Notes: generated by a model not told the origin, from the sequence alone. DNA of 64,000 bases from Chromatiaceae bacterium (GCA_013426805.1 JACDZG010000003.1:1-64000); one strand, 5' to 3'. Positions 1 to 9,487 are shown, counted from the first letter of the stretch. A program made the numbers and translations.

Positions 1-141
1 GCGGCAACCTCGCGGTGGTCGGCCAGACAGCCACCAGCGGCATCACCAATACCGGAAACTTCGCCACCACCGGCAACGCCGCCGTCGGCGGCAACCTCGC
101 GGTGGTCGGCCAGACAGCCACCAGCGGCATCACCAATACCG
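1..141 (+). repeat. Tandem coding repeat in the adhesin passenger
   Basis: A 54-base block at 1-54 recurs identically at 88-141, an 87-base (29-codon) period. It encodes the repeated [17 protein letters not shown] unit. Near-perfect DNA identity suggests recent duplication or gene conversion, and the array continues off the left edge. Confidence 0.9.
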
Positions 142-791
142 GCGACTTTCAAACCACTGGGGATTCGACCCTGAGGAGCCAGGACGGCACCACCGGGGTC
201 ATTGTGACCGACGGGTTAGCGACCGTGGGCGTGAAAAACGCGCGCGGTAGCACCAACGGCCTCGCGGTCACTCGGACCAGCACCACCATCACCGGCGGCA
301 CCGGCACCACCAAGATCACCGTGGACGACTCCGGGGTTGCGATCACCGGCACTGGTCCAAGCACCGGCAACCTGACGGTCCAGGGCACGACCAACCTGCA
401 GGGTAGCCTGAACCTGCGCGGCGGCCTGCAGGTCGCACCGAACCAGACCGTCAATTTCGGCGGCAATCGACTGCAGAACATAGCCCCCGGTGAGGCCGCG
501 ACCGATGCGGTCAACATGGGCCAATTCAGCAGCCTGAGTGACCAGGTCGAAGACAATCGGACCGAGGCCCGCCGCGGCATCGCCATTGCCGCCGCTCTGG
601 ACACGCACCTGCCCGATCCCGGCAAACGCTTCCGGCTCAACCTGGGTGGCGGCGTCTTCAATGGCGAGTCGGCGCTGGGGCTGACCGGAGCCGGCCGCGT
701 CAATGACGACGTGGCTGTCTATTTCGGTATCGGCGCGGATACCGGCTTCCATGAGACGACCGGCAAGATCGGCGTGTCCTATCAGTGGTGA
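3..791 (+). CDS. Trimeric autotransporter adhesin, C-terminal part (5' end outside window)
   Basis: The frame is open to the left edge, so this is the 3' end of a longer gene; an in-frame GTG at 15 is not a credible start. The visible protein has Gly/Thr/Asn-rich passenger repeats (motif TSGITNTG occurs twice), then a stalk-like stretch ending in a heptad region ([10 protein letters not shown]). The last 75 or so residues alternate like beta strands and end in an aromatic residue (VSYQW), as in YadA-type membrane anchors. In this family three chains form one 12-strand barrel in the outer membrane that exports the fibrous passenger for surface adhesion. The secreted GDPD gene follows 65 bases later. 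The family call is firm; the ligand cannot be told. Confidence 0.88.
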   Translation, partial: GNLAVVGQTATSGITNTGNFATTGNAAVGGNLAVVGQTATSGITNTGDFQTTGDSTLRSQDGTTGVIVTDGLATVGVKNARGSTNGLAVTRTSTTITGGTGTTKITVDDSGVAITGTGPSTGNLTVQGTTNLQGSLNLRGGLQVAPNQTVNFGGNRLQNIAPGEAATDAVNMGQFSSLSDQVEDNRTEARRGIAIAAALDTHLPDPGKRFRLNLGGGVFNGESALGLTGAGRVNDDVAVYFGIGADTGFHETTGKIGVSYQW

Positions 792-856
792 GGCGTATGA
801 CCACGGCCAACGCTCAACCCCGCATTCCCACCATTCACTTCAATGAGGAGCTTCCG

Positions 857-2125
857 ATGTCTGGCAGCATCACCACGGCCCTGGCGCTGATGGTCGGCTT
901 GGCCGCCGCCGGCCTGAGCCCATTGGCTTATTCAGCCGGTCAATTCGATGAATACCAGGGCAGCGGCAATACGGTTCATCTGGGTCCGCGCCCCGGCTTT
1001 CTGGTGGATGACATGGCCGACAGCGCACTCAAGGACAAACTCAGGTCGTGCGCCAACCGCAGCCTGCGCAAGACGCCCTTTTCCATCGGCCACCGCGGTG
1101 CCGCCTTGCAGTTCCCGGAGCACACCCTGGAGTCCTATGTGGCCGCGGCACGCATGGGCGCCGGGGTCATCGAGTGCGACGTGACCTTCACCAAAGACAA
1201 GGAATTGGTCTGCCGTCACTCGCAGTGCGACCTGCACACAACCACCAATATCCTGGACACCCCGCTCGGCCAAAAGTGCTCCAATCCTTTCACCGCGGCG
1301 ACGTTCAACGGTGACGGCACCGTCGATACACCGGCGTCGGCCACCTGCTGCACCAGCGACATCACCCTTGCGGAGTTCAAATCGCTGAAGGGCAAGATGG
1401 ACGCCTTCAACCCCGCGGCCCGGACAGCGCGCGAATATCTGGGCGGGACGGCCGGTTTCCGCACTGACCTCTACGCGGGTCCGACCAGCGGTACCCTGCT
1501 CACCCATGCCGAAAGCATCGAACTGTTCAAGGCCCTGCGCGTGAAAATGACCCCGGAGTTAAAGAGCGCCAGTGTGCCCATGCCCTATGATGGCTACACC
1601 CAGGACGACTATGCCCAGCAGATGATCGACGAATACCGTGCCGCCGGGGTGCCGGCACGGGACGTTTATGCTCAATCCTTCGACATCCGCGATATCCGCT
1701 ACTGGATCGCCCACGAACCCGCGTTCGGCCGGCAAGCCGTCTACCTCGATGACGCGGAGACGGTCGCGGCGCTGCCCAGCGCCGCCGAACTGCTCGGTTA
1801 CAAGGCCGAGGGATTCAACATCGTGGCGCCGCCTACCTTCGCGTTGCTGACCGCCGCCGCCGGGCAGATCGTCCCGTCGCAGTATGCCCTGGACGTCAAG
1901 GCGGCCGGACTCAAGATCATCACCTGGACCCTGGAGCGTTCCGGTTTGCTCGCCGATGGCAACAACGGTTTCTACTACCAGACATTCGACTCCGCCATTT
2001 CCCGTGAAGGCGATGTCATGAAGGTCCTGGACGTGCTGGCCAAGGACGTGGGCGTGATGGGCGTCTTCGCCGACTGGCCGGCCACCGTGACCTATTACGC
2101 CAACTGTATGGGCTTGCTGCGCTGA
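857..2125 (+). CDS. Secreted glycerophosphodiester phosphodiesterase
   Basis: Predicted to hydrolyse glycerophosphodiesters to glycerol-3-phosphate and an alcohol in the periplasm or outside the cell. The 422-residue product starts with a signal peptide ([23 protein letters not shown]). The GDPD TIM-barrel signature follows: GHRG with His79, PEHT, the acidic pair Glu106/Asp108 in IECDV, and His121 in CRHS, matching the usual catalytic and metal-binding positions. I chose the ATG at 857, behind GAGGAG, over the longer frame from 785 because it gives a clean signal peptide. A Cys-rich insertion sits near residues 150-180. A second phosphate-scavenging-type gene follows in the same direction, so the pair may be co-regulated; no clear Pho box was seen. 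Confidence 0.88.
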   Translation: MSGSITTALALMVGLAAAGLSPLAYSAGQFDEYQGSGNTVHLGPRPGFLVDDMADSALKDKLRSCANRSLRKTPFSIGHRGAALQFPEHTLESYVAAARMGAGVIECDVTFTKDKELVCRHSQCDLHTTTNILDTPLGQKCSNPFTAATFNGDGTVDTPASATCCTSDITLAEFKSLKGKMDAFNPAARTAREYLGGTAGFRTDLYAGPTSGTLLTHAESIELFKALRVKMTPELKSASVPMPYDGYTQDDYAQQMIDEYRAAGVPARDVYAQSFDIRDIRYWIAHEPAFGRQAVYLDDAETVAALPSAAELLGYKAEGFNIVAPPTFALLTAAAGQIVPSQYALDVKAAGLKIITWTLERSGLLADGNNGFYYQTFDSAISREGDVMKVLDVLAKDVGVMGVFADWPATVTYYANCMGLLR

Positions 2126-2288
2126 CGCCGGTTGGCGATGCACCGGCAACCCTCGACCCGACACCGGTCCGGGGGCGGCCGTACGCCGACTACCCGGCGC
2201 TTGCGAACACCAGGCTGTCACCGGGGTTGCCGCCCCGACCGTAGTCCATCGCCCTCGTCCTCTCACTTAACCTCGCCAGGAGATCTCC

Positions 2289-4103
2289 ATGCCTGTCAAG
2301 ACCACCCTTGCCCTCTCAATCTCAACCGTCCTGGCCCTGTCGGCGCTCAGCAGCGCCGCCCTCGGCGGCACCATCAGCTTCAACCCCGTGGCGTTCGCCG
2401 CGACCGACGCCCAGAAGCGCGAGATGGTCGCCGCCGATACCGCCACCGTGAACCGCAAGCCGGCGGACATCGGCTTCAACACCCTGCTGCGCAGCGGTGA
2501 TACGTTGCCGCTGCTGGGCGGCGCGCCCGGGCAGATCGCCCGCTATGGCCTGCTGATCGGCCAGGATGGCAATCCGATCCTTGAGAACGGCAATCCCCGC
2601 ATCTCCAACGACAACGATTTCAATTCGCTGATCCCGGTCGACGGCAAGCTGTTCCTGGTCTCCCAGTTCGAGTCACGTCCCGGCGGCGTTTACTTGACAC
2701 AACTCAATCAGGAGACCGACGGCACCCTGACGCCGGTCGCCACCCGCCCCGTGGATTTCTCCGCGGTGAACGGCGGCTTCACCCATTGCGCCGGCAGCGT
2801 CAGCCCCTGGAACACCCACCTGGGCAGCGAAGAGTATGAACCGGATGCGCGCTCATGGGTTGATCCGACCATGACCATCTCCGCTTACAATGCTCAGACG
2901 GCGCAGTATTTTGGCGGCGACGGCACCCCGGACTCGGCCAAGACCCTGATGAACCCCTATGACTACGGCTGGGTGTTCGAACTGGCGGTGAAGAATGCCG
3001 CCGGTGACACCACCGTTGCCAAGCACTACAGCATGGCACGGCTCGCGGTCGAACTGGCCTATGTCATGCCCGACAATAAGACCGCGTTCATTACCGACGA
3101 CGGCACCAATACCCTCCTGGCCATGTTCATTGCCGACCAGGCCGGCGATCTGAGCGCCGGGACCCTGTACGTCGCGAAGTGGAACCAGATTCCAGGCAAC
3201 GAGGCCATGGGCGGACGCGCCAATCTGACCTGGGTCAACTTGGGCCACGCCACCGACACCGAGATCGCTACCTATCGGGACAACGGCACCACCTTCGCCG
3301 ACATCTTCGAGTACGAGGCCGTGCCCAACCCGGACACCGGGACCTGCCCGACCCTGACCTCGATCAACAGCGGCCACGCGGCACCCTATCACGAGTGCCT
3401 GCGGATCAAACCGGGCATGGAAAAGGCGGCCTCGCGTCTGGAGACCCGCCGTTACGCGGCGCTCAAAGGGGGCACCACCGAGTTTCGTAAGATGGAAGGG
3501 ATCACCTACAACCCCGAGAACCGCGTCCTCTACCTGGCGTTGAGTGAAATCAACAGCGGGATGCGTGGCGCCGCCGAGGACAGCAGCCGTCACCTGGGCG
3601 GCAACGATCACATCCGCGTCCCCCGCAATGACTGCGGCGGGGTCTACTCCCTGGCGGTGGGCGGGGCCATCCGCGACACCAACAACCAGCCCATCGCGAG
3701 CAGCTTCGTGCCGCGCGCGATCACCGGCATCATCGTCGGCAAGCCGATCAGTGGTGATCCCAAGAACGCCTGTGACGTGAACGGGATCGCCAACCCGGAC
3801 AACCTCACCTACCTGCCACGTTTCAAGTCCCTGGTGATTGGTGAGGATACTGTCACCGGCCATCAGAACGACGTGATCTGGGCCATGGATGTCTTGACCG
3901 GCAAGATCACCCGGGTGCTCTCGACACCTTACGGCTCGGAAACCACATCGCCTTACTGGTACGCAAACATCGGGGGCTTCGGCTACCTGATGGCGGTGGC
4001 GCAGCACCCGTACGGCGAATCCGACCAGGATAAGCTGATCGCCGACAGCGGCGACGAGCGCGCCTACACCGGCTATGTCGGTCCCTTCCCGATCCTGAAG
4101 TAG
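2289..4103 (+). CDS. PhoX-like (DUF839) secreted phosphatase
   Basis: The 604-residue protein begins with a signal peptide (STVLALSALSSAALG) after a good ribosome site (AGGAGATCTCC). The segment CAGSVSPWNTHLGSEEYE resembles the C-G-x-x-T-PW-T-x-L-x-x-EE block of PhoX-family alkaline phosphatases, which use Ca and Fe ions bound by acidic side chains. Further blocks (RKMEGITYNPENRVLYLALSE; PDNLTYLP) fit the beta-propeller of that family. It would release phosphate from organic phosphoesters outside the inner membrane, in keeping with the GDPD gene 163 bases upstream. No twin-arginine motif is visible, unlike classical PhoX, so export may be through Sec and the substrate may differ. Confidence 0.72.
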   Translation: MPVKTTLALSISTVLALSALSSAALGGTISFNPVAFAATDAQKREMVAADTATVNRKPADIGFNTLLRSGDTLPLLGGAPGQIARYGLLIGQDGNPILENGNPRISNDNDFNSLIPVDGKLFLVSQFESRPGGVYLTQLNQETDGTLTPVATRPVDFSAVNGGFTHCAGSVSPWNTHLGSEEYEPDARSWVDPTMTISAYNAQTAQYFGGDGTPDSAKTLMNPYDYGWVFELAVKNAAGDTTVAKHYSMARLAVELAYVMPDNKTAFITDDGTNTLLAMFIADQAGDLSAGTLYVAKWNQIPGNEAMGGRANLTWVNLGHATDTEIATYRDNGTTFADIFEYEAVPNPDTGTCPTLTSINSGHAAPYHECLRIKPGMEKAASRLETRRYAALKGGTTEFRKMEGITYNPENRVLYLALSEINSGMRGAAEDSSRHLGGNDHIRVPRNDCGGVYSLAVGGAIRDTNNQPIASSFVPRAITGIIVGKPISGDPKNACDVNGIANPDNLTYLPRFKSLVIGEDTVTGHQNDVIWAMDVLTGKITRVLSTPYGSETTSPYWYANIGGFGYLMAVAQHPYGESDQDKLIADSGDERAYTGYVGPFPILK

Positions 4104-4123
4104 GGCGATTTCCGGCAATCGCC
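4104..4123 (+). terminator. Possible hairpin after the PhoX-like gene
   Basis: GGCGATT and AATCGCC pair across a 6-base loop directly after the stop codon. There is no run of T after the stem, so intrinsic termination is uncertain. The following gap to 4350 holds an AT-rich stretch (4145-4270) that could carry the promoter of the DsrC-like gene. Confidence 0.35.
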
Positions 4124-4350
4124 TGGACCGCGGCCGCCGGCCAGGTTTATTTTTCATCGAAATTGATCTGAATGCGGTTGCAGGATCAGAAATTTCGGCC
4201 ATGATTAGGGTCGCCGTCATCCGCCATGGACGGCAAATCGCTTTAGTAAACAAGCAATCACTGATTTTGTCGACGTGGCACGGACGGCGCGCGCCGCCAG
4301 GATCAGTGAATCACCAACAACGAGCCCACTCAAGGGCGGAGGACTGACCC

Positions 4351-4686
4351 ATGCTCAACCTGCAAACCGCCGGACACCACCTGAACAAGAAAGGTTACCT
4401 GGCCCGCTTCGAGGTCTGGGATCGCGACCTGGCACTGGCATTTGCCGCCGAGGAGGGAGTGACACTCACCGAGTGTCACTGGCGCGTCATCGAGTTCCTG
4501 CGTGATTACTACGCGGCGCACGAGATGCCGGCGTCACCGCGCGTGGTGATCAAGAGCATCGGCACCGAGATTTCGGAGCACGTTCCCTGCACCCGCAAAC
4601 ACCTGGATGCCCTGTTCCCCAACGGCGGCTGCCGCCAGGCCTGCCGCATTGCCGGATTGCCTGACTACTATTGTCACAGCTGCTGA
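4351..4686 (+). CDS. DsrC/TusE-family sulfur-relay protein with variant C-terminus
   Basis: The 111-residue protein has the DsrC/TusE fold signatures: LNKKGYL near the N-terminus, ECHWRVIEFLRDYY in the middle and a C-terminal arm ending CRIAGLPDYYCHSC. In DsrC the arm carries a Cys before RIAGLP and a penultimate Cys; the two form the redox pair that carries sulfur between DsrAB, TusBCD and other partners. Here the Cys before RIAGLP is kept, but the next Cys lie 10 and 13 residues on instead of 11, the protein ends in Cys, and an extra Cys sits in NGGC. It is probably a regulatory or specialised paralogue rather than the main DsrC. No dsr genes lie nearby. The start follows GGCGGAGGACTGACCC. 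Confidence 0.85.
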   Translation: MLNLQTAGHHLNKKGYLARFEVWDRDLALAFAAEEGVTLTECHWRVIEFLRDYYAAHEMPASPRVVIKSIGTEISEHVPCTRKHLDALFPNGGCRQACRIAGLPDYYCHSC

Positions 4687-4735
4687 ACGCCGACCAGGCG
4701 AAGCGCTGCCCGGGACGGTCGGACCGCGCGCCGAC

Positions 4736-6799
4736 CTAGTCGCCGGACAGTGCCGCGCGATCCGTCAGCGGCAGCTCGCAGTGGGTGCCGCGACAGCGAT
4801 AGGCGCGGGGTCCGGCGCCCGGCACCAGGCTGGCCAGGGCACCCGGCAGGTTGGTCTCGGTATTCGGGATGGCAAGCACCATCCGCCGCGGCTGATACCC
4901 CTGCCGCGCGGCAGTCAGCCAGTCATCCAGCAGGTCGGATTCGGCACGGATGACCAGCAACTCGGGTGGGTCGAGCGACTCGTCCAACGCCAACAATAAG
5001 GTGGCATGAGCATAGGGCAGACCACGGATCGCCGCGGCCGCCAGTTTGAGGGTACCGGTTGCGGCGTCCAGATAACGCGGTTCGCCGAGCAGGTGCCCCA
5101 GTCGTTGCAAGGCGTGAGCAGCAATGCCGTTGCCGGAGGGCAGTGACTCGTCTCCCAGGGGTTTGGGCCGGTGAATCAGCGGCTCGTGGTCGCCGCCGGT
5201 GAACCAGAAACCGCCGGCCTGCGCATCGTGAAACTGGTCGAGCAGGACCTCAGCCAAGTCCACCGCGAAATCAAGATCGGCTCTGGACCACCGGGTCTGG
5301 AGCAATTCCAGCAAGGCATCCAGCAGGTTCGCATAATCATCCAGATAGGCGTTCAGGTGGGCGGTGCCATCCTTATAGGTCGCGAGCAGCCGTCCGTTGC
5401 GCCACAGCGTGCGGCGGATGAAGCCCAGGGCCGCCTGCGCGGACTCCAGATAGTCCGGCCGATCCAGCACCCGCCCGGCGCGGGCCATCGCCTTGATGGT
5501 GAGCGCATTCCAGGCGGTCAGCACCTTCTCGTCGCGGTCGGGGCGGACCCGCCGCTCGCGCTCGGTAACGAGCGTAGCGCGGGCACTGGCGAGCAGGGCC
5601 GCGACCTGGGCCGGCGGCAGCCCCAGCCGCCGCGCTGCCTCGACCGGCGTCTGATACCCGTGCAGATGCCACTGGCCTTCGAAGTTGGCCGGTTGATCGA
5701 GTCCGTAGACGATCGCGAAGGGTTCATACTCGGCCGGGGGGAGCAAGGCCCTCACCTGCTCCCGATCCCAGACATAGAAACGCCCCTCCTGACCCTCGCT
5801 GTCCGCGTCCAGGCTGGAGTAATAGCCGCCCTGCGGTGACTGCATCTCGCGCATCAGCCAGTTCGCCGTGGCCTCGGCCGCCGCGCGGAACAGGCGCTCA
5901 CCGGTGCCGGCGTAGGCATCGCAGCACAGGGCGAGCAGCGGGCCGTTGTCGTAGAGCATCTTCTCGAAGTGCGGGATCTCCCAGCGGTCATCGACCGAGT
6001 AGCGGCAGAAACCCCCTCCGAGCGGGTCGTTGATCCCGCCGCGAATCATGCGCTCCAGGGTGAAGACGGCCATCCGCAACGAGCGCCCGTCAGGCGTACC
6101 CGCGGCGCTGGTGCGGGCGTGATGCTGCAGCAGAAACTCCAGATTGGTGGCGTGAGGAAACTTCGGCGCGCGGCCGAACCCGCCGTCTTGCTCATCGAAG
6201 CTGCCCGCGAGCTGCGTCAGTGCGGCGTCCAGCACCTCCGCCCCCGGCAGCTCCGTGTCAGCCGCGGGTTCCAGCCGGCCGAGGGCCTCCGTCAATTCCG
6301 CGGCCTGGGCACTGATCGCCGCTGGTTGCTCGCGCCAGGCGCGCGCCACCCCGTTCAGGAGCTGACTGAACGCGGGCAGGCCGTGCCGCGGCTCGCGCGG
6401 GAAATAGGTCCCGGCAAAGATCGGCAGGTGGGTATCCGGGGTCAGGAAGACCGTCAACGGCCAGCCGCCGGAGCGCCGGGCCATCAATTGATGCGCGGTC
6501 TGGTAGACCCGGTCCAGGTCCGGCCGCTCCTCGCGATCGACCTTGATGTTGACGAACAGGCGGTTCATCAACCGCGCGGTGGCCTGGTCCTCGAAGGACT
6601 CGTGGGCCATGACATGACACCAATGACAGGCCGAGTAGCCGATGGACAATAAGATTGGCCGGTGCTGCTCCCGCGCCAACGCCAGGGCCTCCGGACACCA
6701 GGGCCACCAGTCGACCGGGTTGCCGGCGTGCTGCCGAAGATAAGGACTGGTGGCCCCGGCGAGCCGGTTGGCTGGACCCGCGGACGGTGGATTGGTCAT
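4736..6799 (-). CDS. Thioredoxin-fold protein of the YyaL/Spata20 (DUF255) family
   Basis: The product (687 residues from this start) opens with the diagnostic NRLAGATSPYLRQHAGNPVDW and then SACHWCHVM, a thioredoxin-like CxxC site. It continues into a long alpha/alpha-barrel region like that of glycoside hydrolases and epimerases (FEKMLYDN, DADSEGQEGRFYVW). The family is widespread from bacteria to mammals, but its reaction is not settled; a role in redox or nucleoside-sugar chemistry has been proposed. I chose the ATG at 6799 because homologues start just before NRLA; an upstream in-frame ATG at 6841 adds 14 Gln/Pro-rich residues. No strong ribosome site decides between them. It converges on the DsrC-like gene. 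Confidence 0.88.
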   Translation of the reverse strand: MTNPPSAGPANRLAGATSPYLRQHAGNPVDWWPWCPEALALAREQHRPILLSIGYSACHWCHVMAHESFEDQATARLMNRLFVNIKVDREERPDLDRVYQTAHQLMARRSGGWPLTVFLTPDTHLPIFAGTYFPREPRHGLPAFSQLLNGVARAWREQPAAISAQAAELTEALGRLEPAADTELPGAEVLDAALTQLAGSFDEQDGGFGRAPKFPHATNLEFLLQHHARTSAAGTPDGRSLRMAVFTLERMIRGGINDPLGGGFCRYSVDDRWEIPHFEKMLYDNGPLLALCCDAYAGTGERLFRAAAEATANWLMREMQSPQGGYYSSLDADSEGQEGRFYVWDREQVRALLPPAEYEPFAIVYGLDQPANFEGQWHLHGYQTPVEAARRLGLPPAQVAALLASARATLVTERERRVRPDRDEKVLTAWNALTIKAMARAGRVLDRPDYLESAQAALGFIRRTLWRNGRLLATYKDGTAHLNAYLDDYANLLDALLELLQTRWSRADLDFAVDLAEVLLDQFHDAQAGGFWFTGGDHEPLIHRPKPLGDESLPSGNGIAAHALQRLGHLLGEPRYLDAATGTLKLAAAAIRGLPYAHATLLLALDESLDPPELLVIRAESDLLDDWLTAARQGYQPRRMVLAIPNTETNLPGALASLVPGAGPRAYRCRGTHCELPLTDRAALSGD

Positions 6800-6867
6800 G
6801 GAGGGTGCCTGTGACTGAGGTTGTGGCCGTTGAACCTGCATCGACGCTTGGCCTGACCGCGTCCTGT

Positions 6868-6909
6868 GGGAAACAGGGTACGGGAAACAGGGTGCGGGAA
6901 ACAGGGTGC
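6868..6909. repeat. 14-base tandem repeat, three copies
   Basis: GGGAAACAGGGTGC is repeated three times head to tail, the first copy ending AC instead of GC. It sits just upstream of the YyaL-type gene. The rest of the 6842-7137 gap shows no gene. Confidence 0.85.
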
Positions 6910-7137
6910 CGCGTCACCGCGCAGGTGGGTGCGCCGGAAGCGGCTTTCCACGTTCAGGCGGCAGGTTAGCCGAAAGATCGAATGCTGCTCTAGGTGCGAT
7001 GGCGTACAGACCCGCAGGGGCAGCCGAGCGTAGATTCCCCATTATCGCTCGCTACTCCGAGCGCCGGCCCGCACGATTCCGCGACAGCATATCCCCGCGA
7101 ATCAATGCGGAAAATGAAAGTGGACTGGAGAATACAA

Positions 7138-7326
7138 ATGCCATTGATTTCTTTGATTATCACCCTGGTGGTCGTTGGCGTCGGCCTATGGCTGATCAAT
7201 AACTATGTACCGATGGATGGAAAGATCAAGACGATCCTGAATGTGGTCGTCGTCATCGCTGTGGTCCTGTGGCTGCTGGCCGCCTTCGGGGTGCTTGGTT
7301 CGCTGGGCAACCTGCGCGTCGGATAA
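7138..7326 (+). CDS. Small two-helix membrane protein (Thivi_2564-type)
   Basis: A 62-residue protein starting MPLISLIITLVV, with one hydrophobic helix at about 3-20, a short polar turn with the motif NNYVPMDGKIK, and a second helix at about 31-50. The length, the PMDGKIK loop and the helix pair match the small family named Thivi_2564 in purple sulfur bacteria; its function is unknown. The ATG at 7138 follows GGAG at a good distance, while the longer open frame from 6994 reads through non-coding-looking sequence. It is the first gene of a same-strand cluster of small envelope proteins (7138-9480). Confidence 0.72.
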   Translation: MPLISLIITLVVVGVGLWLINNYVPMDGKIKTILNVVVVIAVVLWLLAAFGVLGSLGNLRVG

Positions 7327-7367
7327 CGGTTCAATTACGTCGATTTCAACCCGGAGGCCCCTTTCAG

Positions 7368-7589
7368 ATGAATGCTTTAAAAATCGTTGCCGTCGCCCTG
7401 ATCATCGCCGGCGGTATGGGTCTTGCCTATGGCAGTTTCAGCTATACCAAAGAAACGCAGCAGGCACAGATCGGCCCGATCGAACTGACGGTCCAAGACC
7501 GGCAAACAGTGAATATCCCGGTATGGGCCGGCGTGGTGGCATTGGCGGCCGGCGTGCTCCTGCTGCTGGTGCCGAAAACCAGCGTGTGA
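7368..7589 (+). CDS. Small two-helix membrane protein, DUF3185-like
   Basis: A 73-residue protein: helix one at about 2-22 (IVAVALIIAGGMGLAYG), a short periplasmic-looking loop with SYTKETQQAQIGPIELTVQD, and helix two at about 49-68, ending PKTSV. The pattern helix, Y-T-K, hGPI, T, helix resembles the poorly characterised DUF3185-type proteins often found in stress-induced clusters. The ATG follows CCCGGAGG. The gene lies 41 bases after the Thivi_2564-type gene and 53 bases before the DUF2333 gene, so the three are probably one transcript. A decayed second copy lies at 8841. Function unknown. Confidence 0.68.
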   Translation: MNALKIVAVALIIAGGMGLAYGSFSYTKETQQAQIGPIELTVQDRQTVNIPVWAGVVALAAGVLLLLVPKTSV

Positions 7590-7642
7590 CCCGCGTCCGT
7601 GGGGACTTCCGTTCCCTCCTCCGGGAGGGATTACAGGAGAAC

Positions 7643-8719
7643 ATGATGAATGATCTCGCATTCCCGAAAAAGCCGACATTCAAGTCCAAAGTGGGCCATG
7701 TCGCCAACTATTACAACCCACGAATCTGGCAAGAAAAAGGATTTTGGTGGACCGCCGGGCTGTTTCTGATCACCGCGACGGTGATCATGTTCGTCTTCGG
7801 CATCATCTGGTCGCAAACGCCGAGCACGCTTGATGTGAGTGCGGAGCGTCTGGCATTGGTCAATAACGACTCCAGTAAGCTGGTAACGGGTACTGCCACC
7901 ACCGCCGCCACCATTGGTATCGCCGAGACCTTGCTCGATAAGCCCGGGGGCTATCTGTCCAACGACATCGGTCCGCCGGGCGTCTATCTGGATAATGTCC
8001 CGAGTTGGGAATTTGGTGTCTTGACCGAACTGCGGGATTTGACGCTCGCCCTGCGCAACGACTTCAGCCGCGCCCAATCTCAGTCGGTTGAAGATGTCGA
8101 CCTGGAAACCGCGCAGCCGCAGTTCAATTACAACGCGAATTCTTGGATCCTGCCGTCAACCGAGTCGGAGTATCGTCAGGGCATCGCTGCCCTTCATCAC
8201 TATTTCGACCGACTCATCGACGCCAAGGCACAGGATGGCCAGTTCTTCGCGCGCGCGGACAATTTGACGGCTTACCTGCTGGTCGTCGAGAAACGGCTGG
8301 GAAGTCTCGCCCAGCGCCTCTCCTACGCGGTCGGACAAGCGCGGCTCAATACGGATCTGGCCGGCGACCCCAACGCCCGTCGGTCGACGCCGGTCGCACA
8401 GGAATCGCAGACCAAGACACCGTGGCTCAAGATCGATGACATCTTCTACGAGGCACGCGGCTATACCTGGGCGCTGCTGGCGACCCTGCAGGCGATGCGA
8501 TTCGATTTCGAGCCCGTGCTCAAGGACAAGAATGCCTTGGTGTCCCTCGATCAAATCAACCGCGAATTGCAGAATACGCAGAACACCGTCTGGAGTCCGC
8601 TGATCCTCAACGGCACCGGGTTCGGACCAATGAGTAATCACTCGCTGGTGATGGCCTCCTATATCTCGCGGGTCAATGCCGCGATTGCCGACCTGCGCAG
8701 TTTGCTCGAGACCGGCTGA
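7643..8719 (+). CDS. DUF2333 family inner-membrane protein
   Basis: The 358-residue protein has a basic, Tyr-rich cytoplasmic start (NYYNPRIWQEKGFWW), one transmembrane helix at about residues 36-55, and a large domain beyond it. Conserved-looking blocks such as SWEFGVLTELRD, GLAALHHYFD-like spacing, FFARADNL and DDIFYEARGYTWALL are those of DUF2333, a proteobacterial family of unknown function. The ATG follows AGGAGAAC. The gene is flanked by small membrane proteins and a soluble coiled-coil protein in the same direction, which suggests a shared envelope-associated role. Confidence 0.82.
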   Translation: MMNDLAFPKKPTFKSKVGHVANYYNPRIWQEKGFWWTAGLFLITATVIMFVFGIIWSQTPSTLDVSAERLALVNNDSSKLVTGTATTAATIGIAETLLDKPGGYLSNDIGPPGVYLDNVPSWEFGVLTELRDLTLALRNDFSRAQSQSVEDVDLETAQPQFNYNANSWILPSTESEYRQGIAALHHYFDRLIDAKAQDGQFFARADNLTAYLLVVEKRLGSLAQRLSYAVGQARLNTDLAGDPNARRSTPVAQESQTKTPWLKIDDIFYEARGYTWALLATLQAMRFDFEPVLKDKNALVSLDQINRELQNTQNTVWSPLILNGTGFGPMSNHSLVMASYISRVNAAIADLRSLLETG

Positions 8720-8840
8720 GAGCGGTGACCCGCCACCCTGGGGTGCCGCGCGGGGCGGCAGATCGGAAACCGCCCCGGCAGACAGCGCAGTCGCAGTGAT
8801 GGCGGGTCAAACACCGGCGTTCATACGATGGGATCGAGTG

Positions 8841-9119
8841 ATGAATGCAGTCGAGATTGTCGCCGTCGCGCTGATCATCGCCGCCGGCTGGGGCCTGACG
8901 GCGGCAGAAATCGGTTATCCCGGAAAGATACGAAAAGACGACTTGGGTCCGGTCGGCAGGTGCCGTGGTCTCTGCCGCATGCCGCCGGCGGGATCCCCGG
9001 CAGACATGCTGTTGAGTGCGCTCCAGCATCCGTGTGTTGGCGAACAGACGGCACTCATTGCACGCTGTAAAGTGCGGCCGGGGTCTGATCAAGAGACAGC
9101 GGGATTCCTGCGCTGGTAA
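8841..9119 (+). pseudogene. Decayed duplicate of the DUF3185-like gene
   Basis: The first 40 or so codons (MNAVEIVAVALIIAAGWGLT, then IGYPGK and LGPVG) align with the gene at 7368 (MNALKIVAVALIIAGGMGLA, SYTKE, IGPIE). After that the similarity ends. The frame continues as Cys/Pro-rich sequence with no second hydrophobic helix, so the second half has been lost or replaced. The two copies flank the DUF2333 gene. Whether the 92-residue frame is translated is unknown. Confidence 0.65.
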
Positions 9120-9189
9120 CGGCCGCGGCAAGACCGGCGACGCCCCGGCATCATGCCGGATCACCTACCAATAACGAGAGTAAACAACC

Positions 9190-9480
9190 ATGTCGAACAA
9201 AGACGACTACGTGGCAACCATGAAGGCTCAACTCGATGCATGGAGCGTCGAAATCGATGCGTTGCAGGAGAAGGCGCACGAGGTCAAGGATGACGTCAAG
9301 GAAAAATATGAAGAGCAGCTCAGCGCGTTGCGGGTCAAGCGCGAGGAAGGCGAGAAGAAGCTCCAAGAGATGCGCGAAGCCAGCGAGACGGCCTGGGAGC
9401 AGGTCAAGGTGGAGGCCGACAAGTTCTGGTCGGCATTCAAGGATTCCGTGCATACCTTCCAGACCCATTACAAGGCCTGA
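9190..9480 (+). CDS. Small soluble coiled-coil protein
   Basis: A 96-residue, highly charged protein made almost entirely of helix-forming residues (Lys/Glu/Ala). Heptads run from about residue 5 to 85 (ALQEKAHEVKDDVKEKYEEQ, KLQEMREASE, WEQVKVEADKFW). There is no signal peptide or membrane segment. Similar short coiled-coil proteins are common next to stress-related membrane genes in Chromatiales, but no function is established. The ATG follows ACGAGAGTAAACAACC. It ends the cluster of small envelope genes. Confidence 0.75.
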   Translation: MSNKDDYVATMKAQLDAWSVEIDALQEKAHEVKDDVKEKYEEQLSALRVKREEGEKKLQEMREASETAWEQVKVEADKFWSAFKDSVHTFQTHYKA

Positions 9481-9487
9481 GCGGATT

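Noticed and set aside
1..141. CRISPR-like direct repeat
   Set aside because: The repeat lies inside an open coding frame of an adhesin with a codon-multiple period and no spacers.
2853..4253. Long minus-strand frame (466 codons) opposite the PhoX-like gene
   Set aside because: It is antisense to a gene with clear motifs and a signal peptide; its composition is typical of a high-GC shadow frame.
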